Positions 7,953-17,332 of a stretch of 64,000 bases of DNA are shown one piece after another. Each line of letters begins with the position of its first letter. Positions within the stretch are counted from its first letter, which is position 1. Source of the DNA: Microbacterium sp. No. 7. GTDB taxonomy: Bacteria; Actinomycetota; Actinomycetes; Actinomycetales; Microbacteriaceae. The stretch lies in NCBI RefSeq assembly GCF_001314225.1, contig NZ_CP012697.1:3038001-3102000 (forward strand), given 5' to 3'. The notes under the pieces are model-generated. The model saw only the letters and a program-made list of their open reading frames with translations, searched no databases and was not told where the DNA came from. The translations under genes were made by a program, and so were the position numbers.

Positions 7953-9280
7953 TCCGCGCGGCACGACGCCTGTCGGTGCGCCGTGCCCTCGCCATCCACG
8001 CGCTGTCGACGTTGCTCGTGGCGATCGGCGTGGCCGCGGTGTCGTCGGCGCTCTCGGCCGCGCTGGCCGTCGACGCCGCGCGGGAGAGCGCCGCGCGCGT
8101 CGCCGACACGGTGGCGCACGCCGTGGCGGCGCCGCTCGCCGCGATCGACGTCAGCAGCCCGGGCCCCGAGATGCGGACGCAGGCGCTCGGCGAGCTGCAG
8201 GCCTTCTTCGACGCCGACGTCATCGAGCGCGTGAAGATCTGGAAGGTCGAGGGCGACGAGGCCGTCGTGCTGTTCTCCGACGAGGCCCGCGTGGAGGGGG
8301 AACGGCGTCCGTTCGACGCGGAGCTCGCGGCGCGGCTCGACGCGGGCGAGGTCGTCGTGCTCGACGTGCCCGACGACTGGGAGCACCGCTTCGAGATCGC
8401 GCACGGCGGCCTCGTCGAGGCGTTCATCGGGTTCACGGATGCCGCGGGCTCGACCATGCGGCTCGAGCTCTACATGCCCTCGGTGCAGCCGGACATGCTG
8501 CGCGACATGCTCGCCGTCACGCTTCCGCCCGTCATCATCGGCCCGATCCTGCTCGGCGCCGCGACACTCCCCCTCGCCCTGCGGCTCGCCCGCCGGCTCG
8601 ACGAGCGCGACGCCGAGCGCCGCGCCCTGCTGCACACCGCGCTCGCGGCGTCGGACCACGAGCGGCAGCGGCTCGCGGCGCTGCTGCACGACGGCGTCAT
8701 CCAGGATCTGGCGAGCGCAGGCCTCCTGCTCGAGCGCATCGGCAGCACCGCCCACGCTCCCGACGCCGACCGGGCCGCCCTGCTGACGCAGGTGAGCGGG
8801 CTGCTCGACGCCGACCTCGCCGAGCTGCGCTCGCTGCTCTCCCGGCTCGCGCCGCCGCAGTTCGAGGGGTCGCTCGTCGTCGCGCTGTACGACCTGGCCG
8901 CCGATCTGGAGACCTCGCGCACCCGCATCGACGTGCAGATCGGCTCGTCCACGTCGGCGGATGCCGAGGTCGAGACGCTCATCTACCGCGTCGCGCGCGA
9001 GCTCGTGCGAAACGCCGTCGAGCACGCGGCACCGGCATCCGTGACGATCGCCGTGGACGGCGACGGCGACGAGGTCGTCTGCAGCGTCGCCGACGACGGC
9101 CGGGGGTTCGACCCCGCCGCCCCGGCGCCCGACGGGCACTTCGGCCTGCGCCTCGTGCGCCAGGCGATCACCGACAGCGGCGGCACGATCGACATCGTGT
9201 CGCAGGCCGGCGACACGGCCGGCACGACCGTCACCGTGCGACTGCCCCGACGGATGATCGCCTCTGCCCTCGCCGGCTGA
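7949..9280 (+). CDS. Sensor histidine kinase (HisKA_3 type), partner of the 7359 regulator
   Basis: A 443-residue membrane kinase. Hydrophobic segments near residues 15-45 and 185-205 flank an extracytoplasmic sensor of about 140 residues. The HisKA_3 dimerisation helix contains ERQRLAALLHDGVIQDL, with the phosphoacceptor His at 247. The HATPase domain shows the N box (ELVRNAVEHA) and G box (DDGRGFDP). It is translationally coupled to the regulator by a GTGA overlap. The sensor domain is not one I recognise. Confidence 0.9.
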   Translation: MIRAARRLSVRRALAIHALSTLLVAIGVAAVSSALSAALAVDAARESAARVADTVAHAVAAPLAAIDVSSPGPEMRTQALGELQAFFDADVIERVKIWKVEGDEAVVLFSDEARVEGERRPFDAELAARLDAGEVVVLDVPDDWEHRFEIAHGGLVEAFIGFTDAAGSTMRLELYMPSVQPDMLRDMLAVTLPPVIIGPILLGAATLPLALRLARRLDERDAERRALLHTALAASDHERQRLAALLHDGVIQDLASAGLLLERIGSTAHAPDADRAALLTQVSGLLDADLAELRSLLSRLAPPQFEGSLVVALYDLAADLETSRTRIDVQIGSSTSADAEVETLIYRVARELVRNAVEHAAPASVTIAVDGDGDEVVCSVADDGRGFDPAAPAPDGHFGLRLVRQAITDSGGTIDIVSQAGDTAGTTVTVRLPRRMIASALAG

Positions 9281-9296
9281 GAGCCGGTGCACCGCA

Positions 9297-9385
9297 CGGT
9301 GCGCCGTGCAGGACGTTCTGCGCCCGACGGGCCGAGCCGCGCGCGACACGCCCGGGATCCGGATTCGGTCCTGCACGGCGCACCG
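9297..9385. repeat. 18-bp perfect inverted repeat flanking 53 bp
   Basis: CGGTGCGCCGTGCAGGAC at 9297-9314 is repeated exactly in inverse at 9368-9385. The element lies between two converging genes. The 53-nt interior makes a poor terminator loop, and no flanking target duplication is visible, so a relic of a small mobile element or a long-stem bidirectional terminator are both possible. Confidence 0.55.
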
Positions 9386-9406
9386 GGCGGGACGCGCCCG
9401 ACCGCC

Positions 9407-9973
9407 TCAGCCGAGGCGCGAGTGCTCGCCCAGGCGGTGCCACGTGCGGTTGTGGTAAACGAGCGCGTCGCCGTGGTCCCCCGGCACGACGTCGCGCTCC
9501 AGCTGCGCCTGCAGGGCGTGCGCGGCGATGACGGTCGACGATCCCGCCGCCATCCGCTCGACGACGGCGCACCGCACCCACGCGCGCACGCCGTGGTACA
9601 CGGGCTCGCCGGTGACGAGCCGCGACCAGCGCTCGGCGTCGGCGAACCGGTCGATGCCGCTCGTCGCGCCCAGCTGCGCGACGTCGATGTCGTTCGCGTC
9701 GAGCAGGTGCACGACGACCGTCTCGGCGCGGGCCAGCACGCCGGCGGCCGACGACAGGCTCGAGATCGAGAAGATCAGCAGCGGCGGCTCCGCGCTCACC
9801 GACGACACCGAGGTGGCGGTCAGCGCGACCGGGCCGTCGCCCGCGTCGGCCGTGATCACCGCGACGCCGCCCGGGTGCCCCCGGAAGACGGCCTTGAAGT
9901 CGTCGGGCGACAGGGTGGAGGCGAAGCGGCGGGCCGGGTGGTCGGCGGAGGCGGCGGCGGTCGAGAGAGGCAT
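9407..9973 (-). CDS. Flavin reductase-like FMN-binding protein
   Basis: A 188-residue cytosolic protein of the flavin reductase domain family. It has the typical start FKAVFRGHPGGVAVIT, the FMN-contacting core (ALTATSVSSVSAEPPLL) and the C-terminal YHNRTWHRL that closes the family fold. Such proteins reduce FMN/FAD with NAD(P)H, often for a partner monooxygenase; no monooxygenase is adjacent here. It is a single-gene unit facing the histidine kinase gene tail to tail. Confidence 0.85.
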   Translation of the reverse strand: MPLSTAAASADHPARRFASTLSPDDFKAVFRGHPGGVAVITADAGDGPVALTATSVSSVSAEPPLLIFSISSLSSAAGVLARAETVVVHLLDANDIDVAQLGATSGIDRFADAERWSRLVTGEPVYHGVRAWVRCAVVERMAAGSSTVIAAHALQAQLERDVVPGDHGDALVYHNRTWHRLGEHSRLG

Positions 9974-10103
9974 GCTCTGGACGGTAATCAGCCGCGGGCC
10001 CCGATGCGTACTTCGTGTGCGCGCGTGACCGACTGTGAACGAATGTGACGCGGCCCGCGCCGCGGTCGTCTCCGCCGGTCACGCACGACGCGCGACGACC
10101 GCC

Positions 10104-11624
10104 TCAGCCCACGACGAACGGGGCCAGCCGGCCCGCGAGCACCGCGGGCACGTGCGCGTGCAGCGCCGTGCCGTCGGCGCCGTGCTCCTGCGACAGGATG
10201 ATGCCGTGCTCGTGCACCGCCGAGACGAGCTCGCCGCGGTCGTAGGGCACGACCGCGCGGACCTCGACGGCGGGCAGGGGCAGCGTGCGCTCGATCGTCT
10301 CGCGCAGCTCGTCCACGCCCTCGCCCGTGCGCGACGACACGAACAGCGCGTGCGGCGCGAGGCCGCGCAGCACGAGCCGCGCGTCGTCGTCGAGCAGGTC
10401 GGCCTTGTTGAACACGACGATCTCGGGCACGTCGCGCGCCCCCACGTCGCCGATCACGTCGCGCACCGTCGCGAGCTGCGCGGCGGGGTCGGGATGCGAC
10501 CCGTCGACCACGTGCACGATCACGTCGGCCTCGCCGACCTCCTCGAGCGTCGAGCGGAACGCCTCGACGAGCTGGTGCGGCAGGTTGCGCACGAAGCCGA
10601 CCGTGTCGGTGAGCGTGTACACGCGGCCGTCCGACGTCTCGGTGCGGCGCACCGAGGTGTCGAGCGTCGCGAACAGGGCGTTCTCGACGAGCACGCCCGC
10701 ACGGGTCAGCCGGTTCAGCAGGCTCGACTTGCCGGCGTTGGTGTAGCCGGCGATCGCGACGGCGGGGATCGTGTTGCGCTTGCGCTCGGCGCGCTTGGCC
10801 TCGCGCGCGGGCGCGAAGTCGCGCAGCTGCCGGCGCAGCTGGGCCATGCGCGTGCGGATGCGCCGGCGGTCGAGCTCGATCTTCGTCTCACCCGGACCGC
10901 GCGAGCCCATGCCCGCGCCGCCCGCGCCGACCTGGCCGCCGGCCTGGCGGCTCATCGAGTCGCCCCAGCCGCGCAGACGCGGCAGCAGGTACTCCAGCTG
11001 CGCCAGCTCGACCTGGGCCTTGCCCTCGCGGCTCTTCGCGTGCTGGCTGAAGATGTCGAGGATGACGGTCGTGCGGTCGATGACCTTGACCTTGACGACG
11101 TCCTCCAGCGCGCGTCGCTGGCTCGGCGCCAGCTCGGTGTCGGCGATGACCGTGTCGGCGCCCAGGGCCGCGACCATGTCGGCGAGCTCCTGCGCCTTCC
11201 CCCGGCCGATGTAGGTGGCCGGGTCGGGGTGCGGCCGGCGCTGCAGCACGCCGTCGAGCACGACCGCGCCCGCGGTCTCGGCGAGCGCCGCGAGCTCGCG
11301 CAGCGAGTTCTCGGCGTCCTCCTGCGAACCCTGCGGATACACGCCCGCCAGCACGACGTTCTCCAGCCGCAGCTGCCGGTACTCGACCTCGGTGACGTCG
11401 TCGAGCTCGGTCGACAGTCCCGGCACGCGACGCAGCGCCGCGCGCTCCTCACGATCCCACTGGTCTCCGTCGGTGTCGTCGTAGGCGACCGTCGACTCGT
11501 CCTGCAGCGCCTGCGCGGCGCCGAAGACCCGCATGCCCGCCCGTGTCTCCGCGCGAGAGAGCACGCGGTCGACCGGATCGATCTCGGTCGTGTCGGTGGC
11601 GGTGTCGGGTGTCGTATCCGTCAT
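10104..11624 (-). CDS. hflX: Ribosome-associated GTPase HflX
   Basis: A 506-residue GTPase that splits stalled or stress-arrested ribosomes. The N-terminal HflX domain contains the YIGRGKAQEL motif. A glycine-rich linker (GAGGAGMGSRGPGE) and a coiled helical segment follow. The G domain has P-loop GYTNAGKSS, switch DTVGF and NKAD. The start is ATG 11624 with GAAAGGA 5 nt upstream. An in-frame extension further upstream to 12392 is antisense to the methyltransferase and not credible. It is divergent from the methyltransferase gene, 72 bp away. Confidence 0.95.
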   Translation of the reverse strand: MTDTTPDTATDTTEIDPVDRVLSRAETRAGMRVFGAAQALQDESTVAYDDTDGDQWDREERAALRRVPGLSTELDDVTEVEYRQLRLENVVLAGVYPQGSQEDAENSLRELAALAETAGAVVLDGVLQRRPHPDPATYIGRGKAQELADMVAALGADTVIADTELAPSQRRALEDVVKVKVIDRTTVILDIFSQHAKSREGKAQVELAQLEYLLPRLRGWGDSMSRQAGGQVGAGGAGMGSRGPGETKIELDRRRIRTRMAQLRRQLRDFAPAREAKRAERKRNTIPAVAIAGYTNAGKSSLLNRLTRAGVLVENALFATLDTSVRRTETSDGRVYTLTDTVGFVRNLPHQLVEAFRSTLEEVGEADVIVHVVDGSHPDPAAQLATVRDVIGDVGARDVPEIVVFNKADLLDDDARLVLRGLAPHALFVSSRTGEGVDELRETIERTLPLPAVEVRAVVPYDRGELVSAVHEHGIILSQEHGADGTALHAHVPAVLAGRLAPFVVG

Positions 11625-11696
11625 GGATTCCTTTCGTCGTGAGCCTTGCAGTCTAACCCTCCCGCTGAGGTGTGCGCATCGGGTACTCTCGCAGTC

Positions 11697-12338
11697 GTGG
11701 GGAGCGAGCACTATTTCAGCGCGTCCCCGGCCGGCCCCGAGAAGCTTCGACGCATCCGCGCGGTCCTGGCCGGCCGCGAGGTCGAGGTGACGACGGCGGG
11801 CGGCGTGTTCAGTCCCGATCACGTCGACGCCGGCACGGCCGTGCTGCTCGGCAACACCCCCGCTCCCCCTCCCGGGGGCCACCTGCTCGACCTCGGATGC
11901 GGATGGGGCCCGATCGCGCTCTCGCTCGCCCTGGCCTCGCCGCACGCGACCGTGTGGGCCGTCGACGTCAACGAGCGGGCCCTCGACCTCGTGCGACGCA
12001 ACGCGGCGGATCTCGGGCTCGACAATGTCAACGCCGTGCTCCCCGGGAATGTTCCCGACGACGTCTCCTTTCGCACGATCTGGTCGAACCCGCCGATCCG
12101 GGTCGGCAAGAACGAGCTGCACGACATGCTCGAGAAATGGGTCGCGCGCCTCGACGAGCGCAGCGACGCCTGGCTCGTCGTCGCCCGCAACCTCGGATCG
12201 GACTCGTTGCAGCGGTGGCTCGCGGCGACCTTCGACAGCGGATACTCGGTGACGCGCGCCGCGACGTCGCGCGGCTTCCGCGTGCTGCGGGTGCGGCGTC
12301 ACGGCACGCCGCGCACCGACACCATCCGGCTGCCCTGA
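11697..12338 (+). CDS. RsmC-like class I SAM-dependent methyltransferase
   Basis: A 213-residue methyltransferase. The SAM-binding motif LLDLGCGWGPIALSLA is near residue 60, the acidic motif AVDVNERAL follows, and the catalytic NPPI (WSNPPIRVG) marks an N-methyltransferase acting on a base or amide, as in RsmC (16S rRNA m2G1207). GTG 11697 is preferred to an upstream ATG at 11646: a TACTCT -10 at 11684-11689 puts transcription start at the GTG. The single-domain length matches short RsmC-like proteins rather than two-domain E. coli RsmC. The precise substrate is unproven. Confidence 0.85.
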   Translation: MGSEHYFSASPAGPEKLRRIRAVLAGREVEVTTAGGVFSPDHVDAGTAVLLGNTPAPPPGGHLLDLGCGWGPIALSLALASPHATVWAVDVNERALDLVRRNAADLGLDNVNAVLPGNVPDDVSFRTIWSNPPIRVGKNELHDMLEKWVARLDERSDAWLVVARNLGSDSLQRWLAATFDSGYSVTRAATSRGFRVLRVRRHGTPRTDTIRLP

Positions 12339-12387
12339 CCGGCGCCCGCCGCGCTGCTGATAGCCTTCTGGTGACTTCTGGGCCAGG

Positions 12388-12412
12388 GGCACGTCGCGGC
12401 GGGGGACGTGCC
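12388..12412 (+). promoter_or_regulatory. Leader hairpin ahead of the MFS gene
   Basis: Eight-bp arms (GGCACGTC/GACGTGCC) with a 9-nt loop end 15 nt before the MFS start, just upstream of its GGAG. It could affect translation of the transporter; no known riboswitch pattern is recognised. Confidence 0.35.
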
Positions 12413-12427
12413 GGTATTGGAGCGCCC

Positions 12428-13645
12428 ATGAACACCTCGACCGTCCGCACCGCGTCCACCGGCTACCGGGCCCTGCCGCGGATCGCCGGGGTGAGCTACC
12501 TCGTCACGAGCGTGCTCGGCCGCCAGCCGCTCGCGATGGTGCCGCTCGCGATCCTCACGCTCGCCACGTCGGCGACCGGCTCGCTCGCGATCGGCGGCCT
12601 CGCCGCCGCGGCCGCCGCGATCGGCGAGGCGGTCGGCGCCCCGCTCTCCGGCTGGCTCGCCGACCGCCACGGGCAGCGCACGGTGCTGCTGACAGCCGCG
12701 GCCCTGCACGTGGCATCCATGATCGTCTTCGGCGTCGTCGTCGGCACGGCCGCCGACACGACGGCGATCGCGCTCGCCGCCGCCGCGGGGTTCACGCTTC
12801 CGCAGGTCGGCCCGCTGTCGCGCGCCCGCTGGCTCGCGATGGCCGGCGCCGACGACCTTCCCGCGGCCTTCGCCTTCGAGGGCGTCGCGGACGAGGTCGC
12901 GTTCATCGTCGGCCCCGCGCTCGTGGGCCTCACCGCCACGGCGTTCTCGCCGCACGCGGCGCTGCTGCTGAGCGGGGCGCTCATCGCGGTGTTCGCGACG
13001 GCCTTCGCCGTGCATCCCACGCACCGCCTCGTCCCCCGCGGACGGCGCGCGTCGACGGCGGGCCGTCCCGCGCTGCGTGCGCCGGGGCGCGCCGCGCTGA
13101 TCGGGTTCTGCTTCACGGGCATGCTGTCGATGGGCCTGTTCTTCGGCGCGAGCCAGACGGCGCTCACCGCCTTCGCGGGCGACATCGGCATCCCCGACGC
13201 GGGCGCCCTGCTGTACGCCGTCATGGCGGTCGGGTCGGCGGCGGCCACGATGGCGATGGTGCGCGTGCCCGAGCGGATCGGTCCGTGGCAGCGCTGGTGC
13301 CTCTCGGCCGTGGGCATGACGGTCGGCTCGGTGCTCATGCTGAACGCGTCGGACGTCGTCGGCATCGTCCTGGCCGCGCTGCTGGCGGGCACGTTCCAGG
13401 GTCCCGTGCTGCTCACCATCTTCAGCGTCGCCGGATCGCTCGCCGAGTCGGGCGGCGCCGGCGGCCTCATGACGTTCGTCGGCAGCGGCATCGTGCTGGG
13501 CGTCGCGGCGGGCACGGCGATCGCGGGACCGGTCGCGCAGCACACCGGCGCACCGGGCGCGTTCTGGGTCGGCGTCGGGGCCTCGGTGCTGGCCGTCGTC
13601 GTCGGCCTGCTGGGCGCGGCGACGTCGCGCGCCCGGCGTCACTGA
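12428..13645 (+). CDS. MFS transporter
   Basis: A 405-residue permease with about twelve hydrophobic helices and a basic central loop around residues 198-218. The conserved loop motif between TM2 and TM3 is visible as GWLADRHGQRTVLL. The start is ATG 12428 with GGAG 5 nt upstream. The frame is open much further upstream, but that part overlaps the methyltransferase gene. It most likely exports small molecules or drugs; nothing nearby names the substrate. Confidence 0.85.
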   Translation: MNTSTVRTASTGYRALPRIAGVSYLVTSVLGRQPLAMVPLAILTLATSATGSLAIGGLAAAAAAIGEAVGAPLSGWLADRHGQRTVLLTAAALHVASMIVFGVVVGTAADTTAIALAAAAGFTLPQVGPLSRARWLAMAGADDLPAAFAFEGVADEVAFIVGPALVGLTATAFSPHAALLLSGALIAVFATAFAVHPTHRLVPRGRRASTAGRPALRAPGRAALIGFCFTGMLSMGLFFGASQTALTAFAGDIGIPDAGALLYAVMAVGSAAATMAMVRVPERIGPWQRWCLSAVGMTVGSVLMLNASDVVGIVLAALLAGTFQGPVLLTIFSVAGSLAESGGAGGLMTFVGSGIVLGVAAGTAIAGPVAQHTGAPGAFWVGVGASVLAVVVGLLGAATSRARRH

Positions 13646-13667
13646 CGAACGGGGCGCGCCGGACGGC

Positions 13668-14534
13668 TCAGGCCAGGACGATCTCGCCCGAGAACACGAG
13701 CAATGCCGGCCCCGACAGCAGGGCGTGCTCGCCGTCGTCGCGGCGCTCGATGCGCACGCCCAGCGTGCCGCCGGGCACGTCGACCCGCCAGCGGTCGGGC
13801 GCGGCCTCGCCGGCCCAGTTGCGCACGGCCAGCGCGGCGGCCGTCACGCCCGTGCCGCACGACAGCGTCTCGCCGACGCCGCGCTCGAACACGCGCATGC
13901 GGATCGCGCCGACCCCGTGGTGCACGAGCGGGTCGGCCGGCACGACGAACTCGACGTTCGCGCCGTGCGGCGGCTCGGGGTTCAGCAGCGGCTGGTACGA
14001 CAGGTCGAGCGACTCGAGCTCGGCCTCGTCGGCGAGCGCGACGACGATGTGCGGGTTGCCCACGTCGATCGGCTGGCCGGGGCGGGCGACCGACAGGCCG
14101 CGCGCCCGCACGAGCACCTCGTCGGTCGTGGTGCGCCACACGCCCAGATCGACCTCGAAGCCGTCCTCGGTGCGGGTCACGTGCTTCGTGCCCGAGCGCG
14201 TGCCGATCGCGACCCCCGCGCCGTCGAAGTCGGCGAGCCCCGCCTGGGCGAGGTAGCGGGCGAACACGCGGATGCCGTTGCCGCACATCTCGGCGACCGA
14301 TCCGTCGCCGTTGCGGTAGTCCATGAACCATTCCGCGTCGGGGGTGTTGCGGCCCGCGTTGATCGCCGCGGCGCGCACGACGCGCAGAAAGCCGTCGCCG
14401 CCGATGCCGAACCGGCGATCGCAGAGCGCGGCGACCTGGTCGGCGCTCAGATCGAGCTCGCCGTCGGGGTCGGAGACGATCACGAAGTCGTTGCCCGTGC
14501 CGTGGCCCTTGGTGAATGCGATCGTCTGCGGCAT
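13668..14534 (-). CDS. dapF: Diaminopimelate epimerase
   Basis: A 288-residue cytosolic enzyme that interconverts LL- and meso-diaminopimelate for lysine and peptidoglycan. Both catalytic cysteines are present: Cys84 in [13 protein letters not shown] and Cys226 in LSCGTGV. The start is ATG 14534. A TAGAAT -10 element ends 6 nt upstream (14541-14546), so the mRNA may be leaderless, although the GGGGG run could also act as a ribosome-binding site. dapA and dapB lie elsewhere in the window, not in this operon. Confidence 0.96.
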   Translation of the reverse strand: MPQTIAFTKGHGTGNDFVIVSDPDGELDLSADQVAALCDRRFGIGGDGFLRVVRAAAINAGRNTPDAEWFMDYRNGDGSVAEMCGNGIRVFARYLAQAGLADFDGAGVAIGTRSGTKHVTRTEDGFEVDLGVWRTTTDEVLVRARGLSVARPGQPIDVGNPHIVVALADEAELESLDLSYQPLLNPEPPHGANVEFVVPADPLVHHGVGAIRMRVFERGVGETLSCGTGVTAAALAVRNWAGEAAPDRWRVDVPGGTLGVRIERRDDGEHALLSGPALLVFSGEIVLA

Positions 14535-14642
14535 CCCCCGATTCTACGGGGCCGCGCACGGGCCTGCCTGTGCCCTGGCCCTGTGCGGCGGACACGACGA
14601 GCCAGACCTGCCGCGGTCGCCAGGGTCACCGGCCGGGCGTCG

Positions 14643-15572
14643 TCATGCCGCGCCGATCAGCCGCGCCGCGTCGGCATCCGGCTCGACCGGTTCCAGCCCC
14701 GGGTAGCGCCTGAACCACGACACCTGACGGCGCGCGTAGCGACGGGTGAGCGCCTGCGTCTGGGCGACGGCATCCGCCGCGCCCAGCTCGCCGCGCAGCT
14801 GCGCGAGCGCCTGTGCGTAGCCGATCGCGCGGCTCGCCGTGACCCCGCGCTCCAGGCCCCGGTCGCGCAGCGCCGCGACCTCGTCGAGCATCCCGCTCAC
14901 CCACATGTGCTCGACACGGCGATCGAGCCTCTCGACCAGCTCGGCACGGTCCACGTGCACCCCGATGAGGCGGGTCGGCTCGTGCCAGAGCACCGGCGCG
15001 TCGGGCAGCGCCGCGCCGTGCGTCTGCTCGCCCTGGGCGAGCACCTCGAGCGCCCGCACGATGCGGCGTCCGTTGCGCGGGTCGACGCGTTCGGCCGTCG
15101 CCGGGTCGATCTCGCGCAGCCGCGCGAACAGGGCGCCGGGTCCGTGCTCGGCGAGCTCGGCCTCCAGCCGGGCGCGCAGCGCGTCGTCGTGCGGCGGGAA
15201 CCGGAAGTCGAACACGACGCTCGACACGTAGAGTCCCGAGCCGCCGACGAGGACGGCATCCCTCCCCCGCCCGTGGATGTCCGTGATCGCCTGCCGCGCC
15301 GCCCGCTGATACCAGGCGACGGCGGCCTCGTCGGTGACGTCGAGCACGTCGAAGAGATGGTGCGGGATGCCGCGACGCTCGCTCTCGCGCAGCTTCGCGG
15401 TGCCGATGTCCATGCCGCGGTACAGCTGCATCGCGTCGGCGTTCACGATCTCGGCGGGCCGCCCGGCGGCGGCCAGCTCCTCCGCGAGACGCAGCGACAG
15501 CGCGGTCTTGCCGGTGCCCGTCGCGCCGACGACCGCCCACAGGCGGCCCGTCTCACTCGCCAGGGCGCTCAT
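14643..15572 (-). CDS. miaA: tRNA dimethylallyltransferase MiaA
   Basis: A 309-residue enzyme that isopentenylates A37 of tRNAs reading UNN codons. The P-loop GATGTGKT is at 16-23, the conserved Asp motif [17 protein letters not shown] follows and GGSGLYV lies near residue 108. The C-terminus ([12 protein letters not shown]) is the tRNA-binding end. It lies downstream of miaB on the same strand with an 84-bp gap, matching the actinobacterial miaB-miaA order. MiaB acts on the product of MiaA. Confidence 0.96.
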   Translation of the reverse strand: MSALASETGRLWAVVGATGTGKTALSLRLAEELAAAGRPAEIVNADAMQLYRGMDIGTAKLRESERRGIPHHLFDVLDVTDEAAVAWYQRAARQAITDIHGRGRDAVLVGGSGLYVSSVVFDFRFPPHDDALRARLEAELAEHGPGALFARLREIDPATAERVDPRNGRRIVRALEVLAQGEQTHGAALPDAPVLWHEPTRLIGVHVDRAELVERLDRRVEHMWVSGMLDEVAALRDRGLERGVTASRAIGYAQALAQLRGELGAADAVAQTQALTRRYARRQVSWFRRYPGLEPVEPDADAARLIGAA

Positions 15573-15656
15573 GACGGCGTCGCATTCCTGCTCGGGCGGC
15601 GGCGTCCTCCGGCGCCCGGGCAGGCGACAGCAGCCATCGCGGAAGACGCCCGCGGG

Positions 15657-17204
15657 TCAGCGACCGGCACGGAGGGTCGGCAGGCCCAGCGAGACGGGGC
15701 GCGGGGCGCCGTCGTCGGCCGGCGCCGGCACGCCGCACGACTCGGCCTGCGAACGGTCCCACGCGTCGCCCGCGCGGGTGCGGCGGATGCGCAGCGGCGC
15801 GCCGTCGGGCGCGTCGGCCAGCAGGTGGAACGGCGCGGCGTGCGTCACGACGACCGACACGACGTCGCCGGGCCGCGGGGTCGCCGAGCCGGCGGGCACC
15901 TCGAAGTGCACGAGCCGGTTGTCCTCGGCGCGGCCGGTGAGCCGGTGCGTCGCGGCATCCTTCTTGCCCTCGCCGGTGGAGACCAGCACCTCGACCGACC
16001 GGCCGACCTGACGCCGGTTCTCCTCGAGCGAGATGCGCTCCTGCAGGGCGACCAGCCGCTCGTAGCGCTCCTGCACGACGGCCTTCGGGATCTGATCGTC
16101 CATCGTGGCCGCCGGCGTGCCCTCGCGGATCGAGTACTGGAACGTGAACGCCGACGCGAACCGCGCCTGCTCGACGACGCGCATCGTGTCCTCGAAGTCG
16201 GCGTCGGTCTCGCCGGGGAACCCGACGATGATGTCGGTCGAGATCGCGGCCTGCGGGATCTTCTCCCGCACGCGATCGAGGATGCCGAGGAAGCGCTCGC
16301 TGCGGTACGAACGTCGCATCGTGCGGAGGATGCGGTCGCTGCCCGACTGCAGCGGCATGTGCAGCTGCGGCATGACGGCGGGCGTCTCGGCCATCGCGTC
16401 GATGACGTCGTCGGTGAAGGCGGCCGGGTGCGGGGACGTGAAGCGGATGCGCTCCAGCCCGGGGATCTCGCCCGCCGCGCGCAGCAGCTTGCCGAAGGCC
16501 TGGCGGTCGCCGAACTCGACGCCGTACGAGTTGACGTTCTGCCCGAGCAGGGTGACCTCGATCGCCCCGTCGTCGACGAGCAGCCGGATCTCGTTCAGGA
16601 TGTCGCCGGGGCGGCGGTCCTTCTCCTTGCCGCGCAGCGACGGCACGATGCAGAAGGTGCACGTGTTGTTGCAGCCGACCGAGATCGAGACCCAGCCGCT
16701 GTGCACGCTGTCGCGCTTGGTCGGCAGGGTCGAGGGGAAGATCTCGAGCGACTCCAGGATCTCCAGCTCGGCCTCGCCGTTGTGACGGGCGCGCTCGAGC
16801 AGCGACGGGAGGGAGCCCATGTTGTGCGTGCCGAAGACGACGTCGACCCACGGCGCCTTCTGCTGCACGGCGTCCTTGTCCATCTGGGCCAGGCATCCGC
16901 CGACGGCGATCTGCATGCCGGGATGCCGGTCCTTGCGAGACTTGAGGTGGCCGAGCGTGCCGTAGAGCTTGCCGGCGGCGTTGTCGCGCACGGCGCACGT
17001 GTTGATGACGATGACGTCGGCCTCGGCGCCCGCGTCGGCGCGCACGTACCCGGCGCTCTCCAACGACCCGGAGAGGCGCTCGGAGTCATGCACGTTCATC
17101 TGGCAGCCGAACGTGCGCACCTCGTAGGTGCGGGCGAGCCCGTCGGTGCCGAGGGCGGCGGGCGAGGGCGCGATGAGCGTCGGGGTCGCAGAGGGTGCAG
17201 ACAT
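15657..17204 (-). CDS. miaB: tRNA-2-methylthio-N6-dimethylallyladenosine synthase MiaB
   Basis: A 515-residue radical-SAM methylthiotransferase acting on i6A37 of tRNA. The N-terminal UPF0004 domain carries Cys34, Cys70 and Cys104 for the second 4Fe-4S cluster. The radical-SAM motif CNNTCTFC has Cys178, Cys182 and Cys185. A TRAM domain for tRNA binding is near residues 380-445. A TAGAAT -10 element (17213-17218) ends 8 nt before the ATG, so the message has almost no leader. The ~50-residue tail is rich in Pro and Ala. Confidence 0.96.
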   Translation of the reverse strand: MSAPSATPTLIAPSPAALGTDGLARTYEVRTFGCQMNVHDSERLSGSLESAGYVRADAGAEADVIVINTCAVRDNAAGKLYGTLGHLKSRKDRHPGMQIAVGGCLAQMDKDAVQQKAPWVDVVFGTHNMGSLPSLLERARHNGEAELEILESLEIFPSTLPTKRDSVHSGWVSISVGCNNTCTFCIVPSLRGKEKDRRPGDILNEIRLLVDDGAIEVTLLGQNVNSYGVEFGDRQAFGKLLRAAGEIPGLERIRFTSPHPAAFTDDVIDAMAETPAVMPQLHMPLQSGSDRILRTMRRSYRSERFLGILDRVREKIPQAAISTDIIVGFPGETDADFEDTMRVVEQARFASAFTFQYSIREGTPAATMDDQIPKAVVQERYERLVALQERISLEENRRQVGRSVEVLVSTGEGKKDAATHRLTGRAEDNRLVHFEVPAGSATPRPGDVVSVVVTHAAPFHLLADAPDGAPLRIRRTRAGDAWDRSQAESCGVPAPADDGAPRPVSLGLPTLRAGR

Positions 17205-17332
17205 GATCTCTCATTCTACGATCCGCGGATGGACGCGGGCAGGACGCGCAAGATCCGTCGCGCGACGGAGGCGGGCGCAGACGCCGCCCCGTAGCCTCGG
17301 GGGAAACGACACGAAAGCGATGTGACCGCACG

